From: Bacteroides sp.
GTDB lineage: Bacteria > Bacteroidota > Bacteroidia > Bacteroidales > Bacteroidaceae
DNA length: 64,000 nt
Assembly (NCBI RefSeq): GCF_029057325.1
Contig: NZ_JAICZW010000162.1
Coordinates: 1-64,000, forward strand
Direction: 5' to 3'
Shown: positions 1 to 8,778 of the stretch, in pieces
How positions within the stretch are numbered: the stretch's first letter is position 1
How the letters are laid out: the number at the start of each line of letters is the position of its first letter
Program-made: the position numbers and the translations under genes
The notes under the pieces: model-generated
Told to the model about the DNA's origin: nothing
The model's database searches: none
What the model saw: the letters and a program-made list of their open reading frames with translations, nothing else

Positions 1-71
1 GTTCTTCGGACAAACTCCACTCCCTAGGACCGAAGAATGTCCGAAGAACGTCCGAAGAAACACCGAAGAAA
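1..71. repeat. 11-bp phased word cluster (A)
   Basis: The word (T/A)CCGAAGAA starts at 29, 40, 51 and 62, an exact 11-bp period, and an inverted copy GTTCTTCGGA lies at 1-10 and can pair with 40-49. The cluster sits beyond the 3' end of the GH2 gene. The rest of 72-305 holds no gene that I can support; it has a purine-rich tract near 198-228. The architecture matches clusters at 11967, 38306, 45762 and 60373, but the word differs. Confidence 0.8.
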
Positions 72-305
72 CTATGGGGCAGATAAGGACCGGACAAGAC
101 ATGGAAAGAGAGCATGGCGAATGGCGAAATTTTCGAGAATGGAAAATTCCGTGTAAACATTTATAAATTCAGAGTCACGGCTCTTGCATGTAAAGAGGGA
201 AGGAAGGAGGGAAGAAAGAGGAAAGAGTTACCAGGAATTAAGTATTTAACTCCCGGCAACTCCTTAAAACAATTCAATTCAGCTTGACCATATTCCTAAA
301 ACCGG

Positions 306-3300
306 CTATTCAATGTCTATCGCATGCTGCACCGGCATAAGGATGAACGTAAATTCATAATCGGCATAAGGAACCAGATATTCCGGACGGGCGATGTGTC
401 CCCAGCTGTTTTCACATCCCAATCCCATCTGCACCTTATCGATACACAGGTTGGTCAGATCGGCTTCTTCCACCTCAGGAGAGTGACCTTGATTCTTCGC
501 TTTGCCTTCATCCAAAGAGTCGATGGTATAGTGCAAAGCAGAGGCGGAGAAAGGAGCGGCAGCAATAATCTGTATGCCACTGCCTGCCTGATCCAGCATC
601 TTCCACCAGCGGATGTCGGTCTTCGTGCCTGTCTCCTGCTGACGGATGTAAGGATAGAACTGCTCGGTTACCGTCTGACGATAGATGCCCAAATCGGTGC
701 AATGGTTACGGTCGATGTAGTTCTCTACCGGACCGCGGCCATAATACTCAATGGTCTCAAAACTGCGTGGCATAGGCAGCTGCATGCCGAAGCGGAACAG
801 GTTGGACACCTTGGCGCTCTTGTCGGCTGTCAGTTTCTGCGTCACCTTGACGGCACCTACGTTGTTGATGACATACGTCAGATTCAGTTTGGCGGAAACT
901 CCCGGCATATCGTAAGCAGCCTCCACAACAACTTGCTTGTCCTCTTCACGATGATTGAAAGAAGCCAACTTGATTTCAGGGTTCTTCCATGCACGATATC
1001 TGTTCTGCAAACCGGCACCGAAGTCATTGTCGGTAGGCGCACGCCAGAAGTTCGGGGTCAGCGCCTCGCCGTCCTTCAGCATATCCTTGCCCTTCAGCTG
1101 ATACTTCACCAGATAGCCGGTGTGGCGGCTGAGCTCCATACGGAAACCGGCACCAGAAACGATGAGATAGTGTCTGTCGTTGTCCTGCACTTCGGGGGCC
1201 ACAACCTCCACATTGCTCTGCACGCTGTTCTTCAGTTCCATGGAAGGAGCCTTATAAGGATTCAACACCAACTGATCCTTCGCCACTACATGACCGGCAG
1301 GAAGCAGGCCTTCGCGGTTCTTCAGCTTATAGGAGACGTTGAGCAGCCACTCCTTGCACTGACACACCTTGCCCAAATCCAACTTGATTTTCGCGGTCTG
1401 TTGCGGAGCGACGTTCAGATTGTCCACGCGACCGGTGCGCATCACCTGACCGGCCTTCAACACTTCCCACTCCATGTAGTAGGCGGAAAGGTCGCGGAAG
1501 AAGTTCTCGTTATACACATTGATTTCGCCGTTCTTCAGGTCGGCGGGAGTCGTCCAGATGTTCTGATAGTAGTATCCCACTTCGTACATGTGCGGATTGG
1601 GAACACGGTCGGGGCTAATCAAACCGTTGTTGCAGAAGTTGACATCACTGGCATCGAAACGGTTGAAATCGCCGCCATAGGCGTAAATCGTCTTGCCGTT
1701 CTTGCCCGTCCAGCGCGGCGACTGATCGACAAAGTCCCAGATGAAGCCACCCTGATACTTGGGATATTTGCGAACCAAATCCCAATACTCCTTAAAGCCG
1801 CCTTGCGAGTTGCCCATGGCATGGGCATATTCACACTGAATCAACGGTTTCGTCTGAGAAGCGTCCTCGCAATATTCTTGACAGCCGCTATAGGTGCGAT
1901 ACATCGGGCAATAGATATCGGTCTTGCCGTTCTTTCCCGCCTGTTCATACTGGCAGGCACGGCTGGGGTCTTCGGCTTTCACCCAATCGTAGCAGGCCTC
2001 GAAGTTGGGGCCGTAGCCGGCTTCGTTGCCTAATGACCAGAAGATGATGCTGGGATGGTTGAACCCACGCTGCACATTGCGCTGGTTGCGTTCCAGGTGT
2101 GCCTTCTTGTAGCTTGGGTTCTTGGCAAGCGTCTTCTCGCCATAGCCCATTCCGTGGGACTCCACATTGGCCTCCGCCACTACGTAGATACCGTATTGGT
2201 CGCAAAGGTCGTACCAAAGATTGTTGTCCGGGTAGTGGCACGTGCGCACGGCGTTCAGGTTGAACTGCTTCATAATCTGAATGTCCTGCATCATGCGCTC
2301 GCGGGAAACCACATAACCGCCATCGGGGTCGAGCTCGTGACGGTCGGCTCCCTTGAAGAGGACAGGCTGTCCGTTAATCAGAATCTGCGCATTCTTCAAC
2401 TCTATCTTGCGGAAGCCCACCTTCACGGGAATCACCTCGTTACTGCCCTGCAAGGTGGCACGCAACGTATAGAGGTAGGGAGTCTCGGCGCTCCACTTAT
2501 GCGGATTCTCCACGTTCATCACGGTTGTTCCGCTACCCTTTGCCGTGGCTGTGGCAACGGACTTGCCCGCAGCGTCCAGCAGCTCCAGGTTGACATTGCC
2601 GCTTCCCTTCAGGCTGAGGTTGACGCTCAGAGAGCCGTCCTTGTAGGCCTCATCCAAATCGGGAGTGACACGGATGTCTTCGATGCGCTTCTTGTCGCGG
2701 GCGTACAGATAGCAGTCGCGCCCCACCCCGCTGTAGCGGAAGAAGTCCTGGTCTTCCAGATAGGTGCCGTCGCACCAGCGGAACACTTGGAACGCAATCA
2801 GGTTCTTCTGTCCCGGCTTCAGGTAGGGAGTCAGGTTGAATTCGGCTTCCAGCTTGCTGTCTTCACTATAGCCCACGTACTTGCCGTTTACCCACAAATA
2901 CATGTTGGACGTGACGGAGCCGAAATGGGCGATGATGTCCTTTCCGCTCCAACCGGCGGGAACCGTGATTTCACGACGATAGGAGCCCACGTGGTTGTTG
3001 ACCACCGGCACATAGGGCGGATTGTTCTTGAACTGCTCGCGCCAAGCATAGCCCACATTCACATAGAGGGGATCGCCGTAGCCGTTCAGTTCCCATACGG
3101 CGGGAACGGCAAGGTTGTCCCATCCTTTGTCGTTGAATCCTACTTTCCAGAAATCCGTAGGGCGGGCATCGGCATCCTTCACCCAGAAGAATTTCCAGGT
3201 ACCGTTCAAGGTAAGATAGTTGGACGACTGCTCCTTGGCTCCACGCGCCGCCGCATCGGCCGACTCGTAGGCAAAGTAGTTGGTGTGCATCGGGGCACGG

Positions 3301-3401
3301 TTCACGGCATTGACCTCAGGGTCTTGCCACTCGGTGAAGGACTGCGCGCTTGCGGTAACGGCAAAAGCCGCAAACAGTCCGGTTAAGAATTGCTTTTTCA
3401 T
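306..3401 (-). CDS. Secreted GH2 beta-galactosidase
   Basis: Glycoside hydrolase family 2 beta-galactosidase of LacZ size (1031 residues) that would release terminal beta-linked galactose in the periplasm. A signal peptide (MKKQFLTGLFAAFAVTASAQ) opens the protein. Then come the sugar-binding jelly-roll domain, the Ig-like domain, the TIM barrel and the C-terminal Bgal small-chain domain. The acid/base glutamate is about residue 460 in SLGNEAGYG and the nucleophile about residue 524 in IQCEYAHAMGNS. The usual N-R-H-E motif reads GADRHELDP here. It is a single gene transcribed away from hemW, with its own TAnnTTTG promoter at 3460-3467. The family is clear; the true substrate could be a host or plant glycan rather than lactose. 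Confidence 0.95.
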   Translation of the reverse strand: MKKQFLTGLFAAFAVTASAQSFTEWQDPEVNAVNRAPMHTNYFAYESADAAARGAKEQSSNYLTLNGTWKFFWVKDADARPTDFWKVGFNDKGWDNLAVPAVWELNGYGDPLYVNVGYAWREQFKNNPPYVPVVNNHVGSYRREITVPAGWSGKDIIAHFGSVTSNMYLWVNGKYVGYSEDSKLEAEFNLTPYLKPGQKNLIAFQVFRWCDGTYLEDQDFFRYSGVGRDCYLYARDKKRIEDIRVTPDLDEAYKDGSLSVNLSLKGSGNVNLELLDAAGKSVATATAKGSGTTVMNVENPHKWSAETPYLYTLRATLQGSNEVIPVKVGFRKIELKNAQILINGQPVLFKGADRHELDPDGGYVVSRERMMQDIQIMKQFNLNAVRTCHYPDNNLWYDLCDQYGIYVVAEANVESHGMGYGEKTLAKNPSYKKAHLERNQRNVQRGFNHPSIIFWSLGNEAGYGPNFEACYDWVKAEDPSRACQYEQAGKNGKTDIYCPMYRTYSGCQEYCEDASQTKPLIQCEYAHAMGNSQGGFKEYWDLVRKYPKYQGGFIWDFVDQSPRWTGKNGKTIYAYGGDFNRFDASDVNFCNNGLISPDRVPNPHMYEVGYYYQNIWTTPADLKNGEINVYNENFFRDLSAYYMEWEVLKAGQVMRTGRVDNLNVAPQQTAKIKLDLGKVCQCKEWLLNVSYKLKNREGLLPAGHVVAKDQLVLNPYKAPSMELKNSVQSNVEVVAPEVQDNDRHYLIVSGAGFRMELSRHTGYLVKYQLKGKDMLKDGEALTPNFWRAPTDNDFGAGLQNRYRAWKNPEIKLASFNHREEDKQVVVEAAYDMPGVSAKLNLTYVINNVGAVKVTQKLTADKSAKVSNLFRFGMQLPMPRSFETIEYYGRGPVENYIDRNHCTDLGIYRQTVTEQFYPYIRQQETGTKTDIRWWKMLDQAGSGIQIIAAAPFSASALHYTIDSLDEGKAKNQGHSPEVEEADLTNLCIDKVQMGLGCENSWGHIARPEYLVPYADYEFTFILMPVQHAIDIE

Positions 3402-3433
3402 GATACCTTATTTTAATATATTAAAGTTTGTAT

Positions 3434-3467
3434 CGGCATATTCTCCTTATATGCCGACACAAAGATA
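3434..3467 (-). promoter_or_regulatory. GH2 gene promoter and 5' leader hairpin
   Basis: On the minus strand a -7 element TATCTTTG lies at 3460-3467, with no good -33 box. Just downstream, CGGCATAT (3449-3456) and ATATGCCG (3434-3441) form a perfect 8-bp stem whose 7-nt loop reads AAGGAGA on the RNA. The start codon is about 33 nt further on. The hairpin would sit at the very 5' end of the mRNA. Confidence 0.55.
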
Positions 3468-3619
3468 AGACAATCTGACAAATACTTTGGAGAAATATCA
3501 TTCAAAAAAAGAGGGGGAATCTTTCAATTAAAGGAGTCTAATGAGTAAAAAGGAGTATCAGCCGACAGACCATCTTCGTTTTATTCCACCTATATGCCGT
3601 TTCTTTTCAATCAAAGTCT

Positions 3620-3627
3620 TACTTTTG
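3620..3627 (+). promoter_or_regulatory. hemW promoter -7 element
   Basis: TACTTTTG matches the Bacteroides -7 consensus TAnnTTTG and lies 22 bp before the hemW ATG, giving a leader of roughly 15 nt. Confidence 0.55.
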
Positions 3628-3649
3628 CAGCAAATATCCATCGAACATC

Positions 3650-4780
3650 ATGGCAGGCATCTATATCCATATCCCCTTTTGCAAGACACGTTGCATCTAC
3701 TGCGATTTCTATTCCACCACCCGCAGCGAGCTGAAGCGCTCGTACATCCGTGCCCTATGCACCGAGCTGAAAGAGCGCCGGGAGTATCTGGAAGGAGAAC
3801 CGATAAAGACCATCTACCTGGGCGGCGGAACCCCCTCGCAACTTGCCCCCGAGGACTTTGAAGAGATATTCCGGACCATCCGGGAGGTATATGGCATGGA
3901 GCATGCCGAAGAAATCACCCTCGAGGCCAATCCCGACGACCTGACAGAAGCATACGCGACAATGTTGCGCTCCTTCCCCTTCGACCGCATCAGCATGGGC
4001 ATACAGACCTTCGACGACCCTACCCTGCGGCTGCTGAACCGCCGGCACGATGCCCGCCAAGCCTTGGAGGCCGTGGAGCATTGCCGCCAAGCCGGCTTCC
4101 GCAACATCAGCATCGACCTTATCTACGGCCTGCCGGGCGAGACGGACAAGCGGTGGCTGCACGACCTGCAGCAGGCCGTCGCCCTCGGCGTGGAGCACAT
4201 CTCCGCCTACCACCTGACCTACGAGGAGGGCACCCGCATCCATGAGATGCTGCAAAGCCACCGCATCCGGGAGGTGGACGAGGAGAGCAGCGTGCGCTTC
4301 TTCACCACCCTCATGGACACACTCGGTGCTGCCGGATATGAGCACTACGAGATATCCAACTTCTGCAAGCCGGGCCTGCACTCACGCCACAACACCTCTT
4401 ACTGGCAGGGCATCCCCTACTTGGGCTGCGGCCCATCGGCACACTCCTACAACCGGAAGGAGCGTGAATGGAACGTCGCCTCACTGGAAGCCTACATCCG
4501 CTCCGTCGAATCGGGAGAACGGTTGCATGAGACCGAACCGCTGGATCCCAACACCCGCTACAACGAGTATGTAATGACCGGCCTGCGCACCCGCCAAGGC
4601 ATCTCTCCGGAAGAGGTGGAACGGACGTTCGGCACCGCCCGAAGCCAATACTGCACACATGCCGCCACCCCCTACCTGAAGAGCGGAAGCCTGAAACTTG
4701 AAGAGGGGCGGTTACGCCTCACCCGGCAAGGTATCTTCGTCTCCGACGGCATCATCAGCGACCTGATGTTTATCGAATAA
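3650..4780 (+). CDS. hemW: HemW-like radical SAM protein
   Basis: Radical SAM protein of the HemN/HemW family, 376 residues. The N-terminus carries the cluster motif CKTRCIYC (Cys11, Cys15, Cys18) within the IHIPFCKTRC context typical of HemW. HemW is a haem chaperone that delivers haem to membrane haem proteins. The short length and missing HemN-specific N-terminal part argue against a true oxygen-independent coproporphyrinogen oxidase. GGGTPS (SAM-binding region) and the C-terminal HemN_C domain (about 300-370) are visible. It is followed after 22 bp by an ECF sigma factor gene on the same strand, so the two may share a transcript. Confidence 0.93.
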   Translation: MAGIYIHIPFCKTRCIYCDFYSTTRSELKRSYIRALCTELKERREYLEGEPIKTIYLGGGTPSQLAPEDFEEIFRTIREVYGMEHAEEITLEANPDDLTEAYATMLRSFPFDRISMGIQTFDDPTLRLLNRRHDARQALEAVEHCRQAGFRNISIDLIYGLPGETDKRWLHDLQQAVALGVEHISAYHLTYEEGTRIHEMLQSHRIREVDEESSVRFFTTLMDTLGAAGYEHYEISNFCKPGLHSRHNTSYWQGIPYLGCGPSAHSYNRKEREWNVASLEAYIRSVESGERLHETEPLDPNTRYNEYVMTGLRTRQGISPEEVERTFGTARSQYCTHAATPYLKSGSLKLEEGRLRLTRQGIFVSDGIISDLMFIE

Positions 4781-4802
4781 CCCTCCAGAAACAAAAGAGA
4801 GC

Positions 4803-5348
4803 ATGACCGAACAAGAAGTCCGCCGCTACCTGCGCCAAATGAAAGAGGAAGACTCCGAACGGGCTTTTCACGGGTTTTACGACCTCTGCTACGACCGCCT
4901 GTTCCGCATTGCCTGCTACTACGTGAAGCACGAGGAGTGGGCGCAGGAGATTGTGCTCGATGTCTTCATGCGCCTATGGGAGCAACGCACCCGCCTGTCG
5001 GAAGTGAACAACATCGAAGACTATTGTTTCATCCTCACCAAAAACGCCGCCCTCAACTACCTGGAGAAAGAGAACCGACGCACCACCCGCTCTGCCGGAC
5101 CGCTCCCCGAAACGAACGATGAAACCGAATCGCCGGAAGAAATACTCATCAGCGAAGAGCTCTTCGCACGCTACGTCAAGGCGTTGGACCGCCTGCCCGA
5201 ACGTTGCCGCGAAGTGTTTATCCGCGTACGCGAAGAGAAGCAGAGCTACCTCCAAGTGGCAGAAGCGATGGGCATCAGCATGAACACCGTGGACGCGCAA
5301 CTACAGAAAGCCGTAAGCCGACTGAAGGAAGCGTTGCTGGACAAATAA
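4803..5348 (+). CDS. ECF sigma-70 factor
   Basis: RNA polymerase sigma factor of the extracytoplasmic-function group, 181 residues. Region 2 is visible as AQEIVLDVFMRLWEQR (about 44-60) and region 4 as LPERCREVFIRVREEKQSYLQVAEAMG-type helix-turn-helix near 125-175. In Bacteroides, sigma factors of this type pair with a FecR-like anti-sigma and a TonB-dependent receptor, and exactly such genes follow (5461 and 5982). The likely job is to switch on the downstream uptake genes when the receptor is loaded. The start ATG lies 22 bp after the hemW stop. Confidence 0.93.
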   Translation: MTEQEVRRYLRQMKEEDSERAFHGFYDLCYDRLFRIACYYVKHEEWAQEIVLDVFMRLWEQRTRLSEVNNIEDYCFILTKNAALNYLEKENRRTTRSAGPLPETNDETESPEEILISEELFARYVKALDRLPERCREVFIRVREEKQSYLQVAEAMGISMNTVDAQLQKAVSRLKEALLDK

Positions 5349-5460
5349 AGGCGCCACAGGCCGCACATTCATTTAACATTGTTTTGCAAAGTGCACGTAG
5401 GGAGTTTACTCTCGACCGCTGTCTTTATAGACAAAAGAGACACTCTAAAACAAGCTACCG

Positions 5461-5979
5461 ATGAAAGTGAACAACGCTAATTTCGATAAGGTATTGGAAC
5501 AGCTGACCGCCTCCACCCGCTCCCCCCGCGGACGCTTCACAGCCGACAGCAGCTGGAAACTGCTGGAAGCCCGCTTGCAGAAACGCCGCACCCTGAAACG
5601 CTTCTGGCTACGCGCGGCAAGCGCCGCCGCCATCGTGCTGCTCTGCATGACAAGCTGGGCCGCCTACCACTTCCTCTACATAGCACCGCAGCGCAACGTC
5701 GTGCCTGCCGAAACCGTGCAGCCCGCCGAAAAGACACAGACAATCCGCAGCGTGCTGACGTTCGACCAAGAGCCCTTGCAAGAAATAGCCCGCCGGCTTT
5801 CCGAAACCTTCCAAACAGAAATACGCATCGAAGACGAGCACCTGAAGAACTACCGCATGACCGCCACCTTCCGCAAGGGAGAGACCCTGACGGAAATCCT
5901 CGACCTGCTGAAAGAGGCAGGCGGCTTCACTTATAGAAAAGAAGGCAATATAATTATACTCACTACTAAACTTAACTAA
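5461..5979 (+). CDS. Short DUF4974-type anti-sigma protein
   Basis: 172-residue membrane protein. There is a cytoplasmic head of about 45 residues, one transmembrane helix (ASAAAIVLLCMTSWAAYHFL, about 52-72) and a periplasmic DUF4974-like domain (LTFDQEPLQEIARRL to IIILTTK, about 98-170). DUF4974 is the C-terminal domain of Bacteroidetes FecR-type anti-sigma factors. The central FecR domain, present in the normal 300-residue protein (compare 46691-47713), is missing, so this is a short form. A leader of 112 bp precedes it, with a small palindrome (TGTCTTTATAGACA) near 5420-5433. It probably restrains the sigma factor just upstream and senses the receptor that starts 2 bp after its stop. Confidence 0.85.
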   Translation: MKVNNANFDKVLEQLTASTRSPRGRFTADSSWKLLEARLQKRRTLKRFWLRAASAAAIVLLCMTSWAAYHFLYIAPQRNVVPAETVQPAEKTQTIRSVLTFDQEPLQEIARRLSETFQTEIRIEDEHLKNYRMTATFRKGETLTEILDLLKEAGGFTYRKEGNIIILTTKLN

Positions 5980-5981
5980 CA

Positions 5982-8738
5982 ATGACTGATTCTATTATCT
6001 GTTCACACCACTTCATCAGAACCCTGCTTCTGCTGTGTGTGGTATTTCTAAGCGCTTCGCCCACAACGCAAGCGCAAAACAAAGAGACCCGTTTGAACCT
6101 GAACATCCGGAATGCCACCCTGGAAAGCTTCATCAGGCAAGTGGAAAACTCCACCGGTTTCTCCTTCGTCTATGGAGAGGAAGTGAGGCTGACGCACCGC
6201 CTCACACTGGAGGCGAAGCAGAAGACCATCGCCGAAATGCTGGAGCTTGCCTTCGCCGGCAAACCTGTCCGATTCGAGATTTCCGGTAAACACATCCTGC
6301 TCTACAAACAGCCTCTGCCCTCGAAACCCGTTAGCCGGAAGTTCACTATCAGCGGATACGTGACCGACGGAGCGTCTTCCGAGACGCTGATTGGTGCCAA
6401 CGTCCTTGAGAGTCGTCGAGCCATGGGCACGGCAACCAATCCTTTCGGTTTCTATTCTCTCACCTTGCCGGAAGGCGATGCGGAACTGTCTTTCTCCTAT
6501 TTGGGCTACGAAAACCGGCACTGCCGGTTCAGGTTGTCCAAAGATACCCTACTCAATGTCAGCCTGACAAGCAACAACCAACTGAAAGAGATAGTCGTGC
6601 TGTCGGACAAGCGGGAAGCCGGCCTCAAAAGCACCGCCATGGGAGCGCATGAAATTCCGATGGAGCAAATCAAGCATACCCCCACCCTGCTGGGAGAAGC
6701 CGACCTACTGAAGACCATCCAGCTGATGCCGGGCGTACAGGCAGGTATGGAAGGCTTTGCAGGCATGTATGTGCGCGGCGGCAGTCCCGACCAGAACCTG
6801 GTGATGCTGGACGGCATCCCGGTCTATAACGCCGACCACCTGCTGGGCGTCTTCTCCATCTTCACGCCCGAAGCGGTGAAGAACACCACGCTGTTCAAGA
6901 GTTCCTTCCCCGCCCGCTACGGCGGACGACTCTCGTCGGTGGTCGATGTGCGCACCAACGACGGCGACATGCAACGCTACCACGGTGCACTCAGCATCGG
7001 CGGACTGACGGACAAGCTGCACATCGAAGGACCTATCCGGAAAGGGCAGACCTCCTTCAGCCTCAGCGCACGCATCACCCCCACCATCTTTCTTCCGAAC
7101 GGCTTCGGCGCAGGCAGCGACAGTTGGTCGAACTCCACCTACGAATATCATGAACGGAACAGAGGCAATTACTACTTCTACGACATCAACGCCAAGCTGA
7201 ACCACAAATTCAACGACCGCAACCGCCTCTTCCTCGGCTTCTACACGGGAAAAGACCTATACAGCATCCAAAGCGAGTGCCATACCAAACAGACCGCCGA
7301 TGCCTCCCGCCTGAACATCAACAAGGACAACAGCCGCCTGAGCTGGGGAAACACCATCGCCTACGCCCGCTGGAACCACGTATTCAACAACCAGCTGTTC
7401 GGCAACGCGACCCTCTCGTACAACCAATACAGCATGAACCTGAAGGGGAGCATGGAGGACACCGACCTCGTCCACAAACAGATAAAAAACCAATACAGCT
7501 ACCGCTCACACTTCGCTTCCGGCATCCGTGACTGGAGCGCACGCATGGACTTCGACTATGCGCCCATGCCACAGCACCACATCAAGTTCGGTATGGAGCT
7601 CATCCATCATACCTTCCGCCCCGGAGTCTCCACATCGAAAATACAGGAGATAGATGAAGGAACCATGCAGGAAGATACCCTCTACCACACCAGCAGCGCC
7701 CGCATCATGCACGGGCAGGAGCTCTCGTTCTATGCCGAAGACAACTGTAGCGTCACCGATCGCCTCAGCCTGAACGCAGGCGTACGGGCCGTGCTGTTTC
7801 ATACGCAAGGCAAAAGTTACCACTCCTTGCAACCGCGCCTCTCCGCCCGCTATGACCTTGGAAGGGGATTCGCCACCAAGGCATCCTATACGTGCATGGC
7901 ACAATACGTGCATCTGCTCACCTCCACCCCGTTCTCCATGCCCACCGACCTCTGGGTACCCATCACCAAAGAGATCAGCCCCATGTACGCCAACCAATAC
8001 TCCGTCGGAGGCTACTACTCCGGACTTCCGGGCTGTGAGTTCTCCATCGAAGGATATTACAAGCAGATGCGGCACATCCTGGAGTATCAGGACGGAACCT
8101 CCTTCTTCGGCACATCCACCAACTGGGAAGATAAAGTGGAAACAGGCGAAGGACGCTCCTTCGGACTGGAAGTGATGGTGCAGAAAACCATGGGCAAAAC
8201 CACCGGATGGCTGGCCTACACCCTCTCCAAGACCGACCACCGCTTCAAGGACGGAAGTATCAACCAGGGGCGATGGTTTCCCCACAAGTACGACCGTCGC
8301 CACAACCTCAGCCTCTGCCTCAACCACAAGTTCAGCGACCGCATCGATGTGGGTGCCTCGTGGATATTCAACAGCGGCGGTTGCATCACCGTACCCGAAA
8401 AGGCAACCATCATCCTCACCCCCGACGGCGAACTGGAAGAGGCGGGCTACATCTCCGGCCGGAACAACTATCGCCTGCCTGCCACCCATCGCCTGAACGT
8501 AGGCATCAACTTCAACAAGAAGACCAAACACGGCATGCGCACCTGGAACATCAGCCTCTATAACGCCTACAACGCCATGAACCCCAACATCGTTTACAGC
8601 GAATACCAAAATGGTACAAGCTACTGGATAACCGGCAACGGGAAATATGAGCTGCACAATGACAGCGGGAAAACCACCATCAAGAAGCTGACCATACTTC
8701 CTTGCATCCCATCCGTCACCTACACATACAGATTTTAA
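5982..8738 (+). CDS. TonB-dependent receptor with STN-like N-terminus
   Basis: Outer-membrane TonB-dependent receptor, 918 residues. After a signal peptide (cleavage after TTQA, about residue 31) comes an STN-like signalling domain (about 36-105, NATLESFIRQVENSTGFSF). A carboxypeptidase-regulatory beta-sandwich follows (about 120-205, ISGYVTDGASSETLIGAN), then the plug (MPGVQAGMEGFAGMYVRGG; LDGIPVYNADHLLGVF) and a 22-strand barrel ending in aromatic TYTYRF. The STN-like domain fits signalling through the short anti-sigma protein encoded 2 bp upstream. The partner lipoprotein is DUF4249, not SusD, so the cargo may be something other than a glycan, such as a metal chelate or peptide; this is inference. 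Confidence 0.93.
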   Translation: MTDSIICSHHFIRTLLLLCVVFLSASPTTQAQNKETRLNLNIRNATLESFIRQVENSTGFSFVYGEEVRLTHRLTLEAKQKTIAEMLELAFAGKPVRFEISGKHILLYKQPLPSKPVSRKFTISGYVTDGASSETLIGANVLESRRAMGTATNPFGFYSLTLPEGDAELSFSYLGYENRHCRFRLSKDTLLNVSLTSNNQLKEIVVLSDKREAGLKSTAMGAHEIPMEQIKHTPTLLGEADLLKTIQLMPGVQAGMEGFAGMYVRGGSPDQNLVMLDGIPVYNADHLLGVFSIFTPEAVKNTTLFKSSFPARYGGRLSSVVDVRTNDGDMQRYHGALSIGGLTDKLHIEGPIRKGQTSFSLSARITPTIFLPNGFGAGSDSWSNSTYEYHERNRGNYYFYDINAKLNHKFNDRNRLFLGFYTGKDLYSIQSECHTKQTADASRLNINKDNSRLSWGNTIAYARWNHVFNNQLFGNATLSYNQYSMNLKGSMEDTDLVHKQIKNQYSYRSHFASGIRDWSARMDFDYAPMPQHHIKFGMELIHHTFRPGVSTSKIQEIDEGTMQEDTLYHTSSARIMHGQELSFYAEDNCSVTDRLSLNAGVRAVLFHTQGKSYHSLQPRLSARYDLGRGFATKASYTCMAQYVHLLTSTPFSMPTDLWVPITKEISPMYANQYSVGGYYSGLPGCEFSIEGYYKQMRHILEYQDGTSFFGTSTNWEDKVETGEGRSFGLEVMVQKTMGKTTGWLAYTLSKTDHRFKDGSINQGRWFPHKYDRRHNLSLCLNHKFSDRIDVGASWIFNSGGCITVPEKATIILTPDGELEEAGYISGRNNYRLPATHRLNVGINFNKKTKHGMRTWNISLYNAYNAMNPNIVYSEYQNGTSYWITGNGKYELHNDSGKTTIKKLTILPCIPSVTYTYRF

Positions 8739-8778
8739 AGAAGAACAATAAACATCCATTTAAAAAAGAACAGCAGAT

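Noticed and set aside
324..2033. Long open frame of 569 codons on the plus strand opposite the GH2 gene
   Set aside because: It is the antisense shadow of a high-GC gene with clear GH2 catalytic motifs; the translation has no recognisable domain.
7506..8759. 417-codon frame opposite the TonB receptor barrel
   Set aside because: Antisense shadow; the receptor on the plus strand is complete and has clear domains.
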